Part shown: positions 1 to 8,778 of the stretch, in pieces
How the letters are laid out: each line of letters begins with the position of its first letter
Numbering within the stretch: the first letter of the stretch is position 1
DNA from: Helicobacter magdeburgensis
GTDB taxonomy: Bacteria; Campylobacterota; Campylobacteria; Campylobacterales; Helicobacteraceae
Direction of reading: 5' to 3'
Assembly (NCBI RefSeq): GCF_000765825.2
Contig: NZ_JRPE02000013.1
Location: 1-51,689 of the forward strand
Length of the DNA: 51,689 bases
Made by a program: the position numbers and the translations under genes
The notes under the pieces: model-generated
The model's input: the letters and a program-made list of their open reading frames with translations, nothing else
Told to the model about the DNA's origin: nothing
Databases searched by the model: none

Positions 1-270
1 GTGCTATTACAGATTCCATTTATAAGTGATTGTGTTGTATATGGAGAATCTAATGCTATCACAGGGCAAAGTGTAAGTGTAAAGGTGGTGTTAGATTCTG
101 AAAAAATAGAAGCAGTAGAATCTAAATCCCACGCTAATTCAAACTTAACGCTAAAAAAACATATCCGCACTTTCTGCAAAGACAAACTCGCCCCCTTTAA
201 GATTCCAAGTAAAGTAAGCATTGTGGAATCTTTGGAAGTGAGTGAGAGATTGAAAAGGAAAAGAAGGTGA
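1..270 (+). CDS. AMP-forming acyl-CoA synthetase/ligase, C-terminal end only
   Basis: The reading frame is open from the first base of the window, so only about the last 89 residues of a larger protein are present. The segment DKLAPFKIPSKVSIVESL fits the small C-terminal domain of ANL-family (AMP-binding) ligases, where a KLAPFKIP-like stretch precedes the catalytic lysine loop. The usual TxSGKIxR ending is replaced by SERLKRKRR, so the adenylation lysine cannot be placed with certainty. The stop overlaps the GTG start of the next gene, so the two are probably translationally coupled. By inference the ligase activates an acyl or amino-acyl group used to decorate a sugar in the following NulO module. 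Confidence 0.6.
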   Translation: MLLQIPFISDCVVYGESNAITGQSVSVKVVLDSEKIEAVESKSHANSNLTLKKHIRTFCKDKLAPFKIPSKVSIVESLEVSERLKRKRR

Positions 271-1040
271 GAGAGAATATTATCATTTTAGAAAATAGTA
301 AAGAGAAATTGGACCATAAAGCTGAGATTCAAAGTCTATTTCACACAATCTTTCGTAAGCCTATGCCGTATTATGAAAGATTCTTTACCACCACACCATT
401 TGGCAATAAAATGATTTGCTATACTCACAATAATGCGATTAAAGGTATGGGGAATATCACAAGAATCCAAGCCAAGCTTAATGAGCAAAGCTACAATTAT
501 TATCTCTTTACAACATCAATGATTGATGAAAGTGTGCGGAAAGACGGAGCGTATTTTGCCATTCTCAACACCATAAAAGAAGTAGCTATGGAAGATAAAG
601 TTGATTTTATCCTTGCCTTTCCAAATGCTAATGCCTATCCTATCTTGTCAAAACTCGGTGGTTTTGAGCTTATAGGTAAATATGCTTTTTCAACCCTGCC
701 CTTACATCAGGTTCTGTCTCTGCCTTGGCAACAACTTCGCTTTACGCAAGGAATGTTGCAGTGGAGATTATCATTCCATCAATATTATAAGCATATTGAT
801 ACAAACTACCAAATCATTTACAAGCTTTATAATGATGTGATTGATGTTTTACACATCTTTGATAATCAAGTGCAAATCCCTATACCAACGCAAAATTTTA
901 ATCATAAGGAAGTACTAATGCCACTAAAATTCGAGAGTAAGGTTCATAAAAATACTCAGCCCATTTGTATGACTTTTTTTCCTGTGCTGAAAGATAAAAT
1001 CTCTTTAGATTTTTCACCTATTTTATCGGATGTGTTTTGA
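267..1040 (+). CDS. GNAT-like acyltransferase of a NulO sugar cluster
   Basis: A 257-residue protein starting at GTG 267, which overlaps the TGA of the upstream ligase. The central part (roughly residues 40-140, with FAILNTIKEVAMEDKVDF followed by FPNANAYPILSKLGGFE) has the layout of a GNAT acetyltransferase: an acetyl-CoA-binding helix after an invariant strand, then a 'peer beyond the fold' segment. No signal peptide or membrane segment is visible. The stop overlaps the start of a NeuC-type epimerase (TGATG), which supports a role in N- or O-acylating a nonulosonic acid or its precursor. The exact acceptor cannot be read from the sequence. Confidence 0.55.
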   Translation: MRENIIILENSKEKLDHKAEIQSLFHTIFRKPMPYYERFFTTTPFGNKMICYTHNNAIKGMGNITRIQAKLNEQSYNYYLFTTSMIDESVRKDGAYFAILNTIKEVAMEDKVDFILAFPNANAYPILSKLGGFELIGKYAFSTLPLHQVLSLPWQQLRFTQGMLQWRLSFHQYYKHIDTNYQIIYKLYNDVIDVLHIFDNQVQIPIPTQNFNHKEVLMPLKFESKVHKNTQPICMTFFPVLKDKISLDFSPILSDVF

Positions 1041-2203
1041 TGAAAAAGATTCTAGCCTTTAGCTCTATTCGTTCAGAATATGACCTCTTAAGTCCATTGT
1101 ATAAACTGCTTACACAAGATTCACAAATAGATTTTCGCCTTTTAGTGAGTGGAGCACACCTTTCGCATATTTATGGATATTCTGTGAAAGAAATTGAAAA
1201 AGATAATATCCCTATCCTTGCAAAAATAGAAACACTTCTTGCAAGTGATTCTAAAATATCAAGGATTAAAAGTGCTAGTCTTTTATTGCAAAATTCACTA
1301 GAGATTATTGCAGATTTTGCCCCAGATGTCTTATGCTATGCGGGAGATAGGGAAGATGTGATGATTTACAGTATGATAAGTGGTTATCTTGGTATTCCTT
1401 CAATTCACTTTTTTGGTGGAGACCACGTCCGTGATGGCTATATTGACAACCCAATACGACACGCCACATCAAAGCTATCAAGCCTACATTTTGTATCGTG
1501 TGAAGCACACTTGAAACGACTTGTAGCAATGGGGGAAGCAAGGGAGAGAATCTATAATATTGGAAGCATTGCCCTAGATAAATTTGTGGATTTTAACCCT
1601 ATGCCCTTGAAACAGATTTTTTCAAAATTCAATAGAGAACAATTTGAAAGATTCGCCATTCTTATTTTTCACCCTGTTACACAAGAGGCAGGTATTGTTG
1701 ATGTGATTTTTACAAATATTTTAGAATCTTTACAAGAAGCAAATATAGGAGCTTTTGTAAGCTATCCAAATGTTGATTATGGCAATCAAAAGCTTATTGC
1801 TACAATAGAGCGTTTCAAGACACATCAAAATTTTATTTTTTACGCAAACATAGATAGAGATTTATTTTTATCTATTTATAAACAAGCGGAGTTTATAATA
1901 GGAAACAGCAGTTCTGGGATAGGCGAGGCAGCTTCTATCCCAATACCTGCGATTAATGTCGGTATGCGACAAACCGGTCGTATGGCAGATAAAAATGTCA
2001 TTTTCTGCTCATCAAACAAACAGGATATTAAAGATTCTATTACCAAAGCAACAAGCATAGCATTTAGAGAATCTATCCAAAACATACAAAATAGCTATGG
2101 TGATGGCAGAAGTGCAAAAAGGGCGTATGAGCTTATAAAAACTTTGGACTTTTCTCAATTTTTAAGCAAAAAAGAAGATCCTCTCGATCAAACCTTGAGA
2201 TAA
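1040..2203 (+). CDS. UDP/GDP-N-acetylhexosamine 2-epimerase, hydrolysing (NeuC/LegG family), copy 1
   Basis: A 387-residue soluble enzyme of the hydrolysing 2-epimerase family, which converts a nucleotide-activated N-acetylhexosamine to the free 2-epimer that NeuB-type synthases use. Family features include VSGAHLS, YAGDREDVMIYSM, FFGGDHVRDGYIDNPIRH, FHPVTQEAG and IGNSSSGIGEAASI. The N-terminal loop is SSIRSEYDL rather than the usual GTRADY/GTRAEW, so its substrate may differ from that of the second copy at 2904. I prefer ATG 1040 to the TTG at 1037; ATG 1040 overlaps the upstream stop. The next gene begins 14 bases downstream. Confidence 0.8.
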   Translation: MKKILAFSSIRSEYDLLSPLYKLLTQDSQIDFRLLVSGAHLSHIYGYSVKEIEKDNIPILAKIETLLASDSKISRIKSASLLLQNSLEIIADFAPDVLCYAGDREDVMIYSMISGYLGIPSIHFFGGDHVRDGYIDNPIRHATSKLSSLHFVSCEAHLKRLVAMGEARERIYNIGSIALDKFVDFNPMPLKQIFSKFNREQFERFAILIFHPVTQEAGIVDVIFTNILESLQEANIGAFVSYPNVDYGNQKLIATIERFKTHQNFIFYANIDRDLFLSIYKQAEFIIGNSSSGIGEAASIPIPAINVGMRQTGRMADKNVIFCSSNKQDIKDSITKATSIAFRESIQNIQNSYGDGRSAKRAYELIKTLDFSQFLSKKEDPLDQTLR

Positions 2204-2217
2204 AATAAAGGATACAA

Positions 2218-2907
2218 ATGAATAAAGACATTCTAGTTATTGCCACGCACCCTGATGATGAGACGCTAGGGGCTGGTGGGACGCTTCTTAAGCACAAAGC
2301 TAATGGCGATAGAATCCACTGCATTTTTTGCACAGATGTTTTTGAAGAAGAGGGCTTTAGTCAAAAAGTAATCCAAAAAAGAGAGCAAGAAATCGCCGCT
2401 GTATGCGAAGCCTATGGATTTTCAAGTGTGCATAGACTAGGGCTTAAAACAATGAAAGTTGATGAATATCCAAAAAGCAAGATTATTAACGCATTTTCTG
2501 GCATTTTTAAGCAAATAGAGCCCAATGTCATTTACCTGCCCTTTGCCTATGATGTGCATAGTGATCATCGTGTGATTTTTGAATCCGCCTTTGCCTGCAC
2601 GAAGTCTTTCCGCTACCCAAGTATTGAACGCGTATTAATGATGGAGACTTTGAGTGAGAGTGAGTTTGCCCCGAGCTTTGCTGTACAGAGCTTTGTGCCA
2701 AATGTGTTTGTAGATATTAGTGAGTTTTTTGCTAAAAAATGCGAGATTATGGCAATTTATGAAAGTGAGATAGGCACTCTGCCCTTCCCCCGTTCAATGC
2801 CAAACCTCAAAGCCCTAGCACTCTATCGTGGCTGCACCCGCGGAGCGGACGCGATTTCTACGGATAAAAACGGCTTGATTTTAGCTGGGGGGGGGGGCGA
2901 TAGATGA
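2218..2907 (+). CDS. PIG-L (LmbE-like) sugar N-deacetylase with phase-variable C-terminus
   Basis: The N-terminus carries the zinc-binding signature ATHPDDETLGAGGTL (residues 9-23) and DVHSDHR later, as in PIG-L/LmbE N-acetylglucosaminyl deacetylases. The protein is 229 residues in this sequence because a run of eleven G (2887-2897) puts the frame onto a TGA at 2905-2907 that overlaps the ATG of the next gene. With ten G the frame would run on to a TAA at 2954-2956 and end EVPLYAESFMLLKEKL, which looks like the natural family C-terminus. The printed form is therefore probably the shortened phase. Its role in removing an acetyl group from a NulO precursor is inferred from position between two NeuC homologues. 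Confidence 0.75.
   Translation: MNKDILVIATHPDDETLGAGGTLLKHKANGDRIHCIFCTDVFEEEGFSQKVIQKREQEIAAVCEAYGFSSVHRLGLKTMKVDEYPKSKIINAFSGIFKQIEPNVIYLPFAYDVHSDHRVIFESAFACTKSFRYPSIERVLMMETLSESEFAPSFAVQSFVPNVFVDISEFFAKKCEIMAIYESEIGTLPFPRSMPNLKALALYRGCTRGADAISTDKNGLILAGGGGDR
2887..2897 (+). repeat. Poly-G tract (G11) at the 3' end of the PIG-L gene
   Basis: Eleven consecutive G. In this phase the PIG-L frame stops at 2905-2907, overlapping the next ATG (2904). With twelve G it would stop at 2901-2903, directly abutting that ATG. With ten G it would stop at 2954-2956, about 50 bases inside the next gene. Confidence 0.9.
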
Positions 2908-4148
2908 AGTCCCCCTTTACGCAGAATCCTTTATGCTCCTTAAAGAAAAACTCTAAACCCCTTAAGTCCATAGCTCTAGTAACCGGCACTCGTGCGGAAT
3001 GGGGCTTACTCTACCCTCTTGCTAAAGCCCTAAAAAATACTCCATTTTTTAAGCTATCCCTTATCGTTACGGGTGCTCATCTTAGCAAAACGCTGGGCAA
3101 TACCTATAAGGAAATACAATCCGATGGCTTTAAGATTGATGTTAAAATCCCCATTTTACAAGATTCTAGCTCCACTCAACTTGACATAGCTAAATCCCTA
3201 TCTGCCGCGATTACAGCTTTTAGTCAGTACTTCTCTCACACTCCTTATGATATGGTGATTATTTTAGGCGATAGATATGAAGCCTTTGGAGTCAGCATAG
3301 CCTGTGCTAATCTCAATATCCCCATAGCTCATATTAGCGGTGGTGAGACCACACAAGGGGCGAATGATGAGTATATGCGACATTGTATCACTAAGATGAG
3401 TTATTTACATTTTACTAGCACAGAGATATATAGGAGACGCGTTATTCAGCTAGGTGAAAACCCATCGCGTGTGTTTAATGTCGGCTCATTAGCGGTTGAA
3501 AATATCCATAACACACCATTGCTTACTCAAGCAGAGCTAGAATCTACGCTTCAAACCCCTGCGGATTTTCTCCATTCCTTTTGTGTGCTGACTTTTCATT
3601 CCACGACTTTGGAATCTACAAATCCAACGCAAGAAATTACACTTATTCTAAACGCCCTTTTACAAAGCCCATATAAGATTCTAGCCACAAAGGCAAATGC
3701 CGATAGTGGCGGAACTCTCATCAATGAAATACTAGAATCTTATGCAAAAAAATATCCGCAAAACATTGTGCTTTGTGCGAGTTTAGGCAGAGTGCTGTAT
3801 CTCTCAAGCCTGAATCTTGCAAGCTTTGTGATAGGCAATAGCTCAAGTGGTTTAGGCGAAGCCCCGATTTTACACACGCCTACAATCAATATCGGCGATA
3901 GGCAAAAGGGGCGGTTAATGCCCGAATCCGTTCTTACTATGACGCCAAATCCAAATGATAAAAAGGCGTATATCCAAGCAATTTTAGATTCTATACACAC
4001 CATTACAAGCAAAGATTTTATGAACAAAGCCATCACTCACCCCTTTGGCAATGGCACAACTTCACAGCAAATGATACAAATCTTACAAAATACACTTTAT
4101 AACGACACAATCAATCTCAAAAAAGCCTTTTATGATATAGAGCCTTGA
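2904..4148 (+). CDS. Hydrolysing N-acetylhexosamine 2-epimerase (NeuC/LegG family), copy 2
   Basis: A 414-residue enzyme with the classic family motifs: ALVTGTRAEWGLLYPLA (about residues 25-41), GAHLSKTLGNT, ILGDRYEAFGVSIACANL, HISGGETTQGANDEYMRH and GNSSSGLGEAP. It should hydrolyse and epimerise UDP- or GDP-linked N-acetylhexosamine to the free 2-epimer for condensation with PEP. No other in-frame ATG, GTG or TTG lies before the conserved N-terminal strand, so ATG 2904 is the only reasonable start even though it gives about 20 extra N-terminal residues. Translation may depend on where the upstream PIG-L frame stops, which the G11 tract controls. It ends convergently, overlapping the tail of the Crp-like gene on the other strand. 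Confidence 0.85.
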   Translation: MKSPFTQNPLCSLKKNSKPLKSIALVTGTRAEWGLLYPLAKALKNTPFFKLSLIVTGAHLSKTLGNTYKEIQSDGFKIDVKIPILQDSSSTQLDIAKSLSAAITAFSQYFSHTPYDMVIILGDRYEAFGVSIACANLNIPIAHISGGETTQGANDEYMRHCITKMSYLHFTSTEIYRRRVIQLGENPSRVFNVGSLAVENIHNTPLLTQAELESTLQTPADFLHSFCVLTFHSTTLESTNPTQEITLILNALLQSPYKILATKANADSGGTLINEILESYAKKYPQNIVLCASLGRVLYLSSLNLASFVIGNSSSGLGEAPILHTPTINIGDRQKGRLMPESVLTMTPNPNDKKAYIQAILDSIHTITSKDFMNKAITHPFGNGTTSQQMIQILQNTLYNDTINLKKAFYDIEP

Positions 4149-4826
4149 ATCTTAGCCACTTTGACATTACCAAAGAGTGAAGCAAAGGTGTGCTTATCAT
4201 TGATTTGCAAATCTCCATATTCATCTTTGCTAAGTAAGCCTTGCTGCTGCATTTTCTGCAAGATTCTACTGAGCGTTTCAAGCTTGATATTGAGCTCGTG
4301 TGCTATGACTTGCCTTTGGACTTTATTGAACCGCTCTAGCTCGGTATAGAGCAGATGCCCCACACGCGAAGTGCTGTCATACACTTCTTTGAAGTTAATA
4401 AAATTCTTAAACACAATCACCTTGTCCATAAAAGCCGATAAAAAAGCATTGCTTATCTCAATATCCTGCTTAATCAGTAGTTCCAAAGATTCTAATTCAA
4501 TAAACGCCACCACACTTGGCTCTATGCCCCGCACACTCGCAGCTGCCTCATAAGGCTTAAAAGAACCAAAAGCATTTATCAGTCTCACCCCCTTAGCCCT
4601 ACTCTCCACATAGCACAAAAAATAATTCATTATCATTTTTATCCATTTTGTATAGCTCCAAACGCCCACTTATAAGCATACAAGCCCATTTGAGTAAATC
4701 CCCTTCATAATACAAAATCTCATTTTTATCTATCTGCCTTATCTTTGTGATAGATTCTAAAGATTTTAAACTCTTTTCACTTATATGCTCAAAATCTCCT
4801 ATGTGCCGTAATGATTGCTTTTTCAT
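4130..4826 (-). pseudogene. Crp/Fnr-family transcription regulator, frameshifted
   Basis: Two minus-strand frames form one Crp/Fnr-like protein of about 232 residues. The first (4826 to about 4620) has the start of a cyclic-nucleotide-binding-like barrel: [20 protein letters not shown]. The second (about 4622 to 4130) carries the rest of the barrel and a C-terminal winged helix (RQVIAHELNIKLETLSRILQ). They join if one T is removed from the T6 run (A6 on the plus strand, 4617-4622), giving NELFLCYVESRAKGVRLINA. As printed, translation stops after about 75 residues and lacks the DNA-binding domain. A good ribosome site (AAGGAAAAGAAG) precedes the start at 4826. This is a real mutation, a reversible switch or a sequencing error; the intact neighbours make error less likely. 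Confidence 0.6.
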
Positions 4827-4897
4827 CTTCTTTTCCTTATTTTTTCCTTATTTGTTATTTATCCGCGTGAGAATAGCAAAAAATAACCATTCTAGAG

Positions 4898-4903
4898 TAA
4901 AAT
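4898..4903 (+). promoter_or_regulatory. Putative -10 element for mnmG
   Basis: TAAAAT preceded by AGAG and followed about 20 bases later by AAGGATT and the mnmG ATG. No convincing -35 is visible, as is usual for this group of bacteria. Confidence 0.4.
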
Positions 4904-4929
4904 ACGCTCAAAAATCTTTAAGGATTCTA

Positions 4930-6828
4930 ATGGAATATGATGTTTTAGTCGTGGGTGGCGGACACGCTGGGCTAGAAGCGAGTATAGCAAGTGCGAAAAT
5001 GGGAGCAAAAACACATCTGCTTACACTTTTGGTGCAAAATATTGCTCTAGCAAGCTGCAACCCCGCAGTAGGTGGGCTTGGCAAAGGGCATTTAGTAAAA
5101 GAGATAGACGCATTAGGGGGCGTTATGGGGGAGATTACCGATAAATGCGGGATTCAATTTAGAATCTTAAACTCTTCTAAAGGTCCTGCTGTGCGTGGTA
5201 CAAGAGCGCAAATTGATATGGATAGATATAGCATTATCGCTAAAGACATAGCCCTAAACACGCCAAATCTCACGCTCTCACAAGAAAGCGTAGAATCCCT
5301 TATCTATGAGAAAGATTCACAAGGGCGATTTATCGCTAAAGGTGTGAAAACAAATATCGGCAAAGCTTATTATGCTAAGGCTGTGATTCTTACCACAGGG
5401 ACTTTTTTGCGTGGGCTAGTGCATATCGGGGAGAGTAAGATTCAAAATGGACGCTTTGGCGAGATGAGTCCGCAGAATCTTAGCACTTCCCTGCAAGAGC
5501 TAGGCTTGTCTCTAGGGCGGCTTAAAACAGGGACTTGTGCTAGGATTGATGGGCGGAGTATTGATTTTTCACGCCTTGAAACGCATAGTGGCGATAGTAA
5601 CCCTCCGCATTTTAGCCATAAAACAAAGGATTTTGCCCCTACACAACTGCCCTGCTATGTAACCTACACAAATGAAAAAACGCATAATATTATCCGTAGT
5701 AACTTCCATCGCGCTCCGCTTTTTACAGGGCAGATTGAAGGGGTGGGACCGCGATACTGCCCAAGCATTGAAGATAAAATCAACCGCTTTGCCGATAAAG
5801 AGCGACATCAGCTTTTCTTAGAGCCTCAAACACAAGAAGCGGTGGAATATTACATTAATGGGCTTACAACCTCTCTGCCTATTGATGTGCAAGAGCAAAT
5901 GATTCATAGCATTGAAGGGCTAGAAAACGCCCATATCACGCGATATGGCTACGCCATAGAGTATGATTATGTAGAGCCAACCGAGCTTTACCATACGCTA
6001 GAGACTAAAAAATGTGCGAATCTTTTCCTGGCTGGGCAGATTAATGGCACAACAGGCTATGAAGAAGCTGCCGCTCAAGGCATTATGGCTGGAATCAACG
6101 CTGCCCTTTCATTAAAGGGAGAATCTTTTAGCCTCGCACGAAATGAAGCCTATATAGGCGTGATGATTGATGATTTGGTAACAAAAGGCACAAAAGAGCC
6201 TTATCGTGTTTTTACCTCTCGTGCGGAGTATCGGCTGCTTTTGCGTGAGGATAATGCGTATTTGCGGCTTGTGCCTTATGCCTTTGCTTTGGGCTTAGTT
6301 ACAAAAGAATATTATGAAAAAACTATGCAAGATAAAGAGCATATCACAAATACGATGAACTATTTACAAAATAATTACCTTACCCCATCGCAAATCTCAC
6401 TTGATATGCTAAAATCGCTTAATCTCTCGCCCATTAGCGATAAGACTTTGCTTATTCATATCATTGGAAGACAGGAGCTAGAAGCCCAAACACTTAAGAC
6501 ACTTTTAGCAAAATGTGGGGTAGAAAATGTGGAATCTATGAGCAAGGAAGCCATTGAGCAGATTTTCATAGAATCTAAATATTTTGACTATATCCAAAAA
6601 CAAAAAAAGCAAATCGGGCAGATGAAGCAAATGCTACAAGTGGAGATTCCACGGGATTTTGTGTTTGATAAGATTCCCGGACTTAGCCTTGAAGTGATAG
6701 AAAAGCTCAAAAAATTCACACCAAAGAGCCTTTTTGAAGCAAGTGAGATTAGCGGTATTACCCCTGCTAGCATTGATGTCCTGCATTTGTATATCCATTT
6801 ACATCATAAAAAATCAGCTTTGGTATAA
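4930..6828 (+). CDS. mnmG: tRNA uridine-5-carboxymethylaminomethyl modification enzyme MnmG (GidA)
   Basis: A 632-residue FAD- and NADH-dependent enzyme that acts with MnmE to add the (carboxymethyl)aminomethyl group at U34 of certain tRNAs. The FAD-binding dinucleotide motif [12 protein letters not shown] is at residues 7-18. Also visible are [46 protein letters not shown] and the C-terminal helical domain starting near [10 protein letters not shown]. The frame is open further upstream, but ATG 4930 fits the family N-terminus, follows TAAGGATTC and gives the usual length. Divergent from the Crp-like gene. Confidence 0.97.
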   Translation: MEYDVLVVGGGHAGLEASIASAKMGAKTHLLTLLVQNIALASCNPAVGGLGKGHLVKEIDALGGVMGEITDKCGIQFRILNSSKGPAVRGTRAQIDMDRYSIIAKDIALNTPNLTLSQESVESLIYEKDSQGRFIAKGVKTNIGKAYYAKAVILTTGTFLRGLVHIGESKIQNGRFGEMSPQNLSTSLQELGLSLGRLKTGTCARIDGRSIDFSRLETHSGDSNPPHFSHKTKDFAPTQLPCYVTYTNEKTHNIIRSNFHRAPLFTGQIEGVGPRYCPSIEDKINRFADKERHQLFLEPQTQEAVEYYINGLTTSLPIDVQEQMIHSIEGLENAHITRYGYAIEYDYVEPTELYHTLETKKCANLFLAGQINGTTGYEEAAAQGIMAGINAALSLKGESFSLARNEAYIGVMIDDLVTKGTKEPYRVFTSRAEYRLLLREDNAYLRLVPYAFALGLVTKEYYEKTMQDKEHITNTMNYLQNNYLTPSQISLDMLKSLNLSPISDKTLLIHIIGRQELEAQTLKTLLAKCGVENVESMSKEAIEQIFIESKYFDYIQKQKKQIGQMKQMLQVEIPRDFVFDKIPGLSLEVIEKLKKFTPKSLFEASEISGITPASIDVLHLYIHLHHKKSALV

Positions 6829-6829
6829 T
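6824..6829 (+). promoter_or_regulatory. Putative -10 element for the UPF0323 lipoprotein gene
   Basis: TATAAT lies across the mnmG stop codon, 26 bases before the next ATG. The ribosome site AAAAGGAG follows. Confidence 0.45.
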
Positions 6830-6854
6830 CTTTTTAAGTCAAAAGGAGTGGCAA

Positions 6855-7472
6855 ATGAAACATATCAATACCATTAAAAACTATGCAATGGTTGGCGGAC
6901 TTGGGGTGATGGCTGTTTTTGGACTAAATGCTTGTGATTCAGGTAACAACAATAACAACCTTAACTCCACTTTGCAAAATACGCAGAAAAACGGGGCGTT
7001 TGTGATTATTGAAGAGCAGTTTGATGGGAGCTACAAGGTGCTTGAAGAATATCCAAGTGAGCAAACACGCGTTATGCTTAAAGATAAAAATGGCGGGGAA
7101 AGAATGCTAAGTCAAGCTGAAATTGATGAGCTTATCAAGCAAGAAGAAGGCAAGATTAATGCTGGGACAAGTGAGCTAACAAACCCAAATGGCGGAGGAC
7201 TAGGGCTTGGCGGGGCGATACTAGCAAGTGCGGCTGGGGCGATTCTAGGCAGCTATATTGGCAATAAGCTTTTTAATAATCCCAACTATCAAGCTAATCA
7301 ACAACGCAACTACAAATCCCCACAAGCCTATGAAAGAAGTCAAAATAGCTTTAATAATAAAAATGCTACAAGCACAAGCGGCACAAAAAGCAATACTGGA
7401 AAAAGTGGATTTTTTGGGGGCAATAATGCGGGAGCAAACACAAATAGAAGCACACAAAATTACGGCGGATAA
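6855..7472 (+). CDS. UPF0323-family lipoprotein
   Basis: A 205-residue protein with a lipoprotein signal peptide ending FGLNAC (lipobox cysteine near residue 27). An Asn-rich linker, a conserved region (GAFVIIEEQFDGSYKVLEEY, then RVMLKDKNGGERMLSQAEID) and a Gly/Ala-rich hydrophobic segment GGAILASAAGAILGSYIGN follow. The tail is rich in Asn, Ser and Gly. This matches the UPF0323 lipoproteins conserved in Helicobacter and Campylobacter, which sit next to a glutathionylspermidine-synthase-like gene as here. Function unknown; the protein is probably anchored in the envelope. Confidence 0.85.
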   Translation: MKHINTIKNYAMVGGLGVMAVFGLNACDSGNNNNNLNSTLQNTQKNGAFVIIEEQFDGSYKVLEEYPSEQTRVMLKDKNGGERMLSQAEIDELIKQEEGKINAGTSELTNPNGGGLGLGGAILASAAGAILGSYIGNKLFNNPNYQANQQRNYKSPQAYERSQNSFNNKNATSTSGTKSNTGKSGFFGGNNAGANTNRSTQNYGG

Positions 7473-7530
7473 TCACGACATATAGAATCTATTAAACGTG
7501 TAAAAAAACACGACAACAAAAGGAAATCAA

Positions 7531-8703
7531 ATGACAATCACTACCCTTTCACTGCCTAGCATACAACAATTTGAATCTATGGGACTACAATGGCATACAG
7601 ACTTAGATAACACCTCTTATATCAGTGATGAGCTTATCCATATCACAGAGCAGGAAGCAAATGCCTTTTATGAAGCGGGAAATACGCTGTATGATATGTT
7701 TGTAGAAGCAGGAGAGTATGTTATAAAAAATGATTTATTTTTTGAGCTTGACATTCCCCCTAGCCTTATTGGTGCGATAAAACAGAGCTGGGAAGAAGAC
7801 ATACATTGGCATTTATACGGACGCTTTGATCTTGCTGGTGGGATTGAAGGCAAACCTATTAAGCTATTAGAATTTAATGCCGATACGCCAACAATGCTTT
7901 ATGAAACCGCCCTTTTGCAATGGGCGTTACTCAAACATAATGGACTAGATGAAAATAAGCAGTTTAATAATATTCATAACGCTTTAAGCGAAAATTTTAA
8001 GCGACTTATTACGCTTGATAAAGACACTTCTAGCTTTAGCTCACTCTATGAGGGCTGGAAAATACTCTTTTCTTGTATCACAGATTCTAGCGAGGATATT
8101 AGCACAACACGATTTTTAGAGTATATCGCTAGGGAATCTGGCTTTATATGCGACTTTGCCCCTATTGATAAGATAAATTTTTCTGCGACCCAAGGGGTTA
8201 GCTTTGAAGGGGTAAATTATGAATTTTTATTCAAACTCATTCCGTGGGAGAATATTGCCATTGATGAGCCTGAACTCGCCTTGCTGATGAGTGAAATGAT
8301 GCAAAATCACAACACTATTTTTCTAAACCCCACCTACACACTGCTTTTTCAAAGCAAAAGAATGCTAAAGATTTTATGGGATCTTTTTCCAAATCACCCA
8401 TTATTGCTCCCTGCGAGTTTTGAGCCACTGCCAAAAACAAAGCAAGTGCATAAAAGAGCGTTTGGCAGAGAGGGGGCAAATATTGAGATTATAGATTCAC
8501 AAGGCAAGATTTTAGAATCTAAAGATGGCATATACACTCATCACAAAAGCGTGTATCAAGCCTATTATGAGCTAAACTCACACAAAGACGCCTATTATCA
8601 ACCTAATGTGTTTTTTGCCTATGAATCTTGTGGGCTTGGATTCCGCAAGGGCGGGAATATAATAGATAATTTTTCAAAGTTTGTAAGTCATTGTATAAAG
8701 TAA
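7531..8703 (+). CDS. Glutathionylspermidine synthase-like ATP-grasp protein
   Basis: A 390-residue soluble protein of the family with the C-terminal domain of glutathionylspermidine synthase (pre-ATP-grasp plus ATP-grasp). Typical pieces are GRFDLAGGIEGKPIKLLEF, NADTPTMLYETALLQWALL, FKLIPWENIAIDEPELALL, FLNPTYTLLFQSKRML and a late KRAFGREGANIEI, the ATP-binding strand-loop. It would form a peptide or amide bond with ATP, but the substrate in Epsilonproteobacteria is not known. It forms a conserved pair with the upstream UPF0323 lipoprotein. It starts at ATG 7531 after AAAAGGAAATCAA. Confidence 0.85.
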   Translation: MTITTLSLPSIQQFESMGLQWHTDLDNTSYISDELIHITEQEANAFYEAGNTLYDMFVEAGEYVIKNDLFFELDIPPSLIGAIKQSWEEDIHWHLYGRFDLAGGIEGKPIKLLEFNADTPTMLYETALLQWALLKHNGLDENKQFNNIHNALSENFKRLITLDKDTSSFSSLYEGWKILFSCITDSSEDISTTRFLEYIARESGFICDFAPIDKINFSATQGVSFEGVNYEFLFKLIPWENIAIDEPELALLMSEMMQNHNTIFLNPTYTLLFQSKRMLKILWDLFPNHPLLLPASFEPLPKTKQVHKRAFGREGANIEIIDSQGKILESKDGIYTHHKSVYQAYYELNSHKDAYYQPNVFFAYESCGLGFRKGGNIIDNFSKFVSHCIK

Positions 8704-8723
8704 AATCTATAATTACGCCCCAT

Positions 8724-8742
8724 AGCCCACCCAAAATGGGCT
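8724..8742. terminator. Weak hairpin between convergent genes
   Basis: AGCCCA (8724-8729) pairs with TGGGCT (8737-8742) around a seven-base loop, between the ATP-grasp gene and the convergent phosphoethanolamine transferase gene. Only a short T run follows, so it is a weak candidate for a shared terminator. Confidence 0.35.
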
Positions 8743-8778
8743 TTGCAAAAGACAGGATTCTAGAATCTTTACAAAATC

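Noticed and set aside
4747..4929. N-terminal extension of MnmG
   Set aside because: The open frame extends upstream, but that part overlaps the divergent regulator and its promoter and does not resemble MnmG, so ATG 4930 is preferred.
7245..7485. Overlapping frames inside the UPF0323 lipoprotein gene
   Set aside because: They are out-of-frame shadows of the Asn/Gly-rich tail, with no ribosome site and no recognisable domain.
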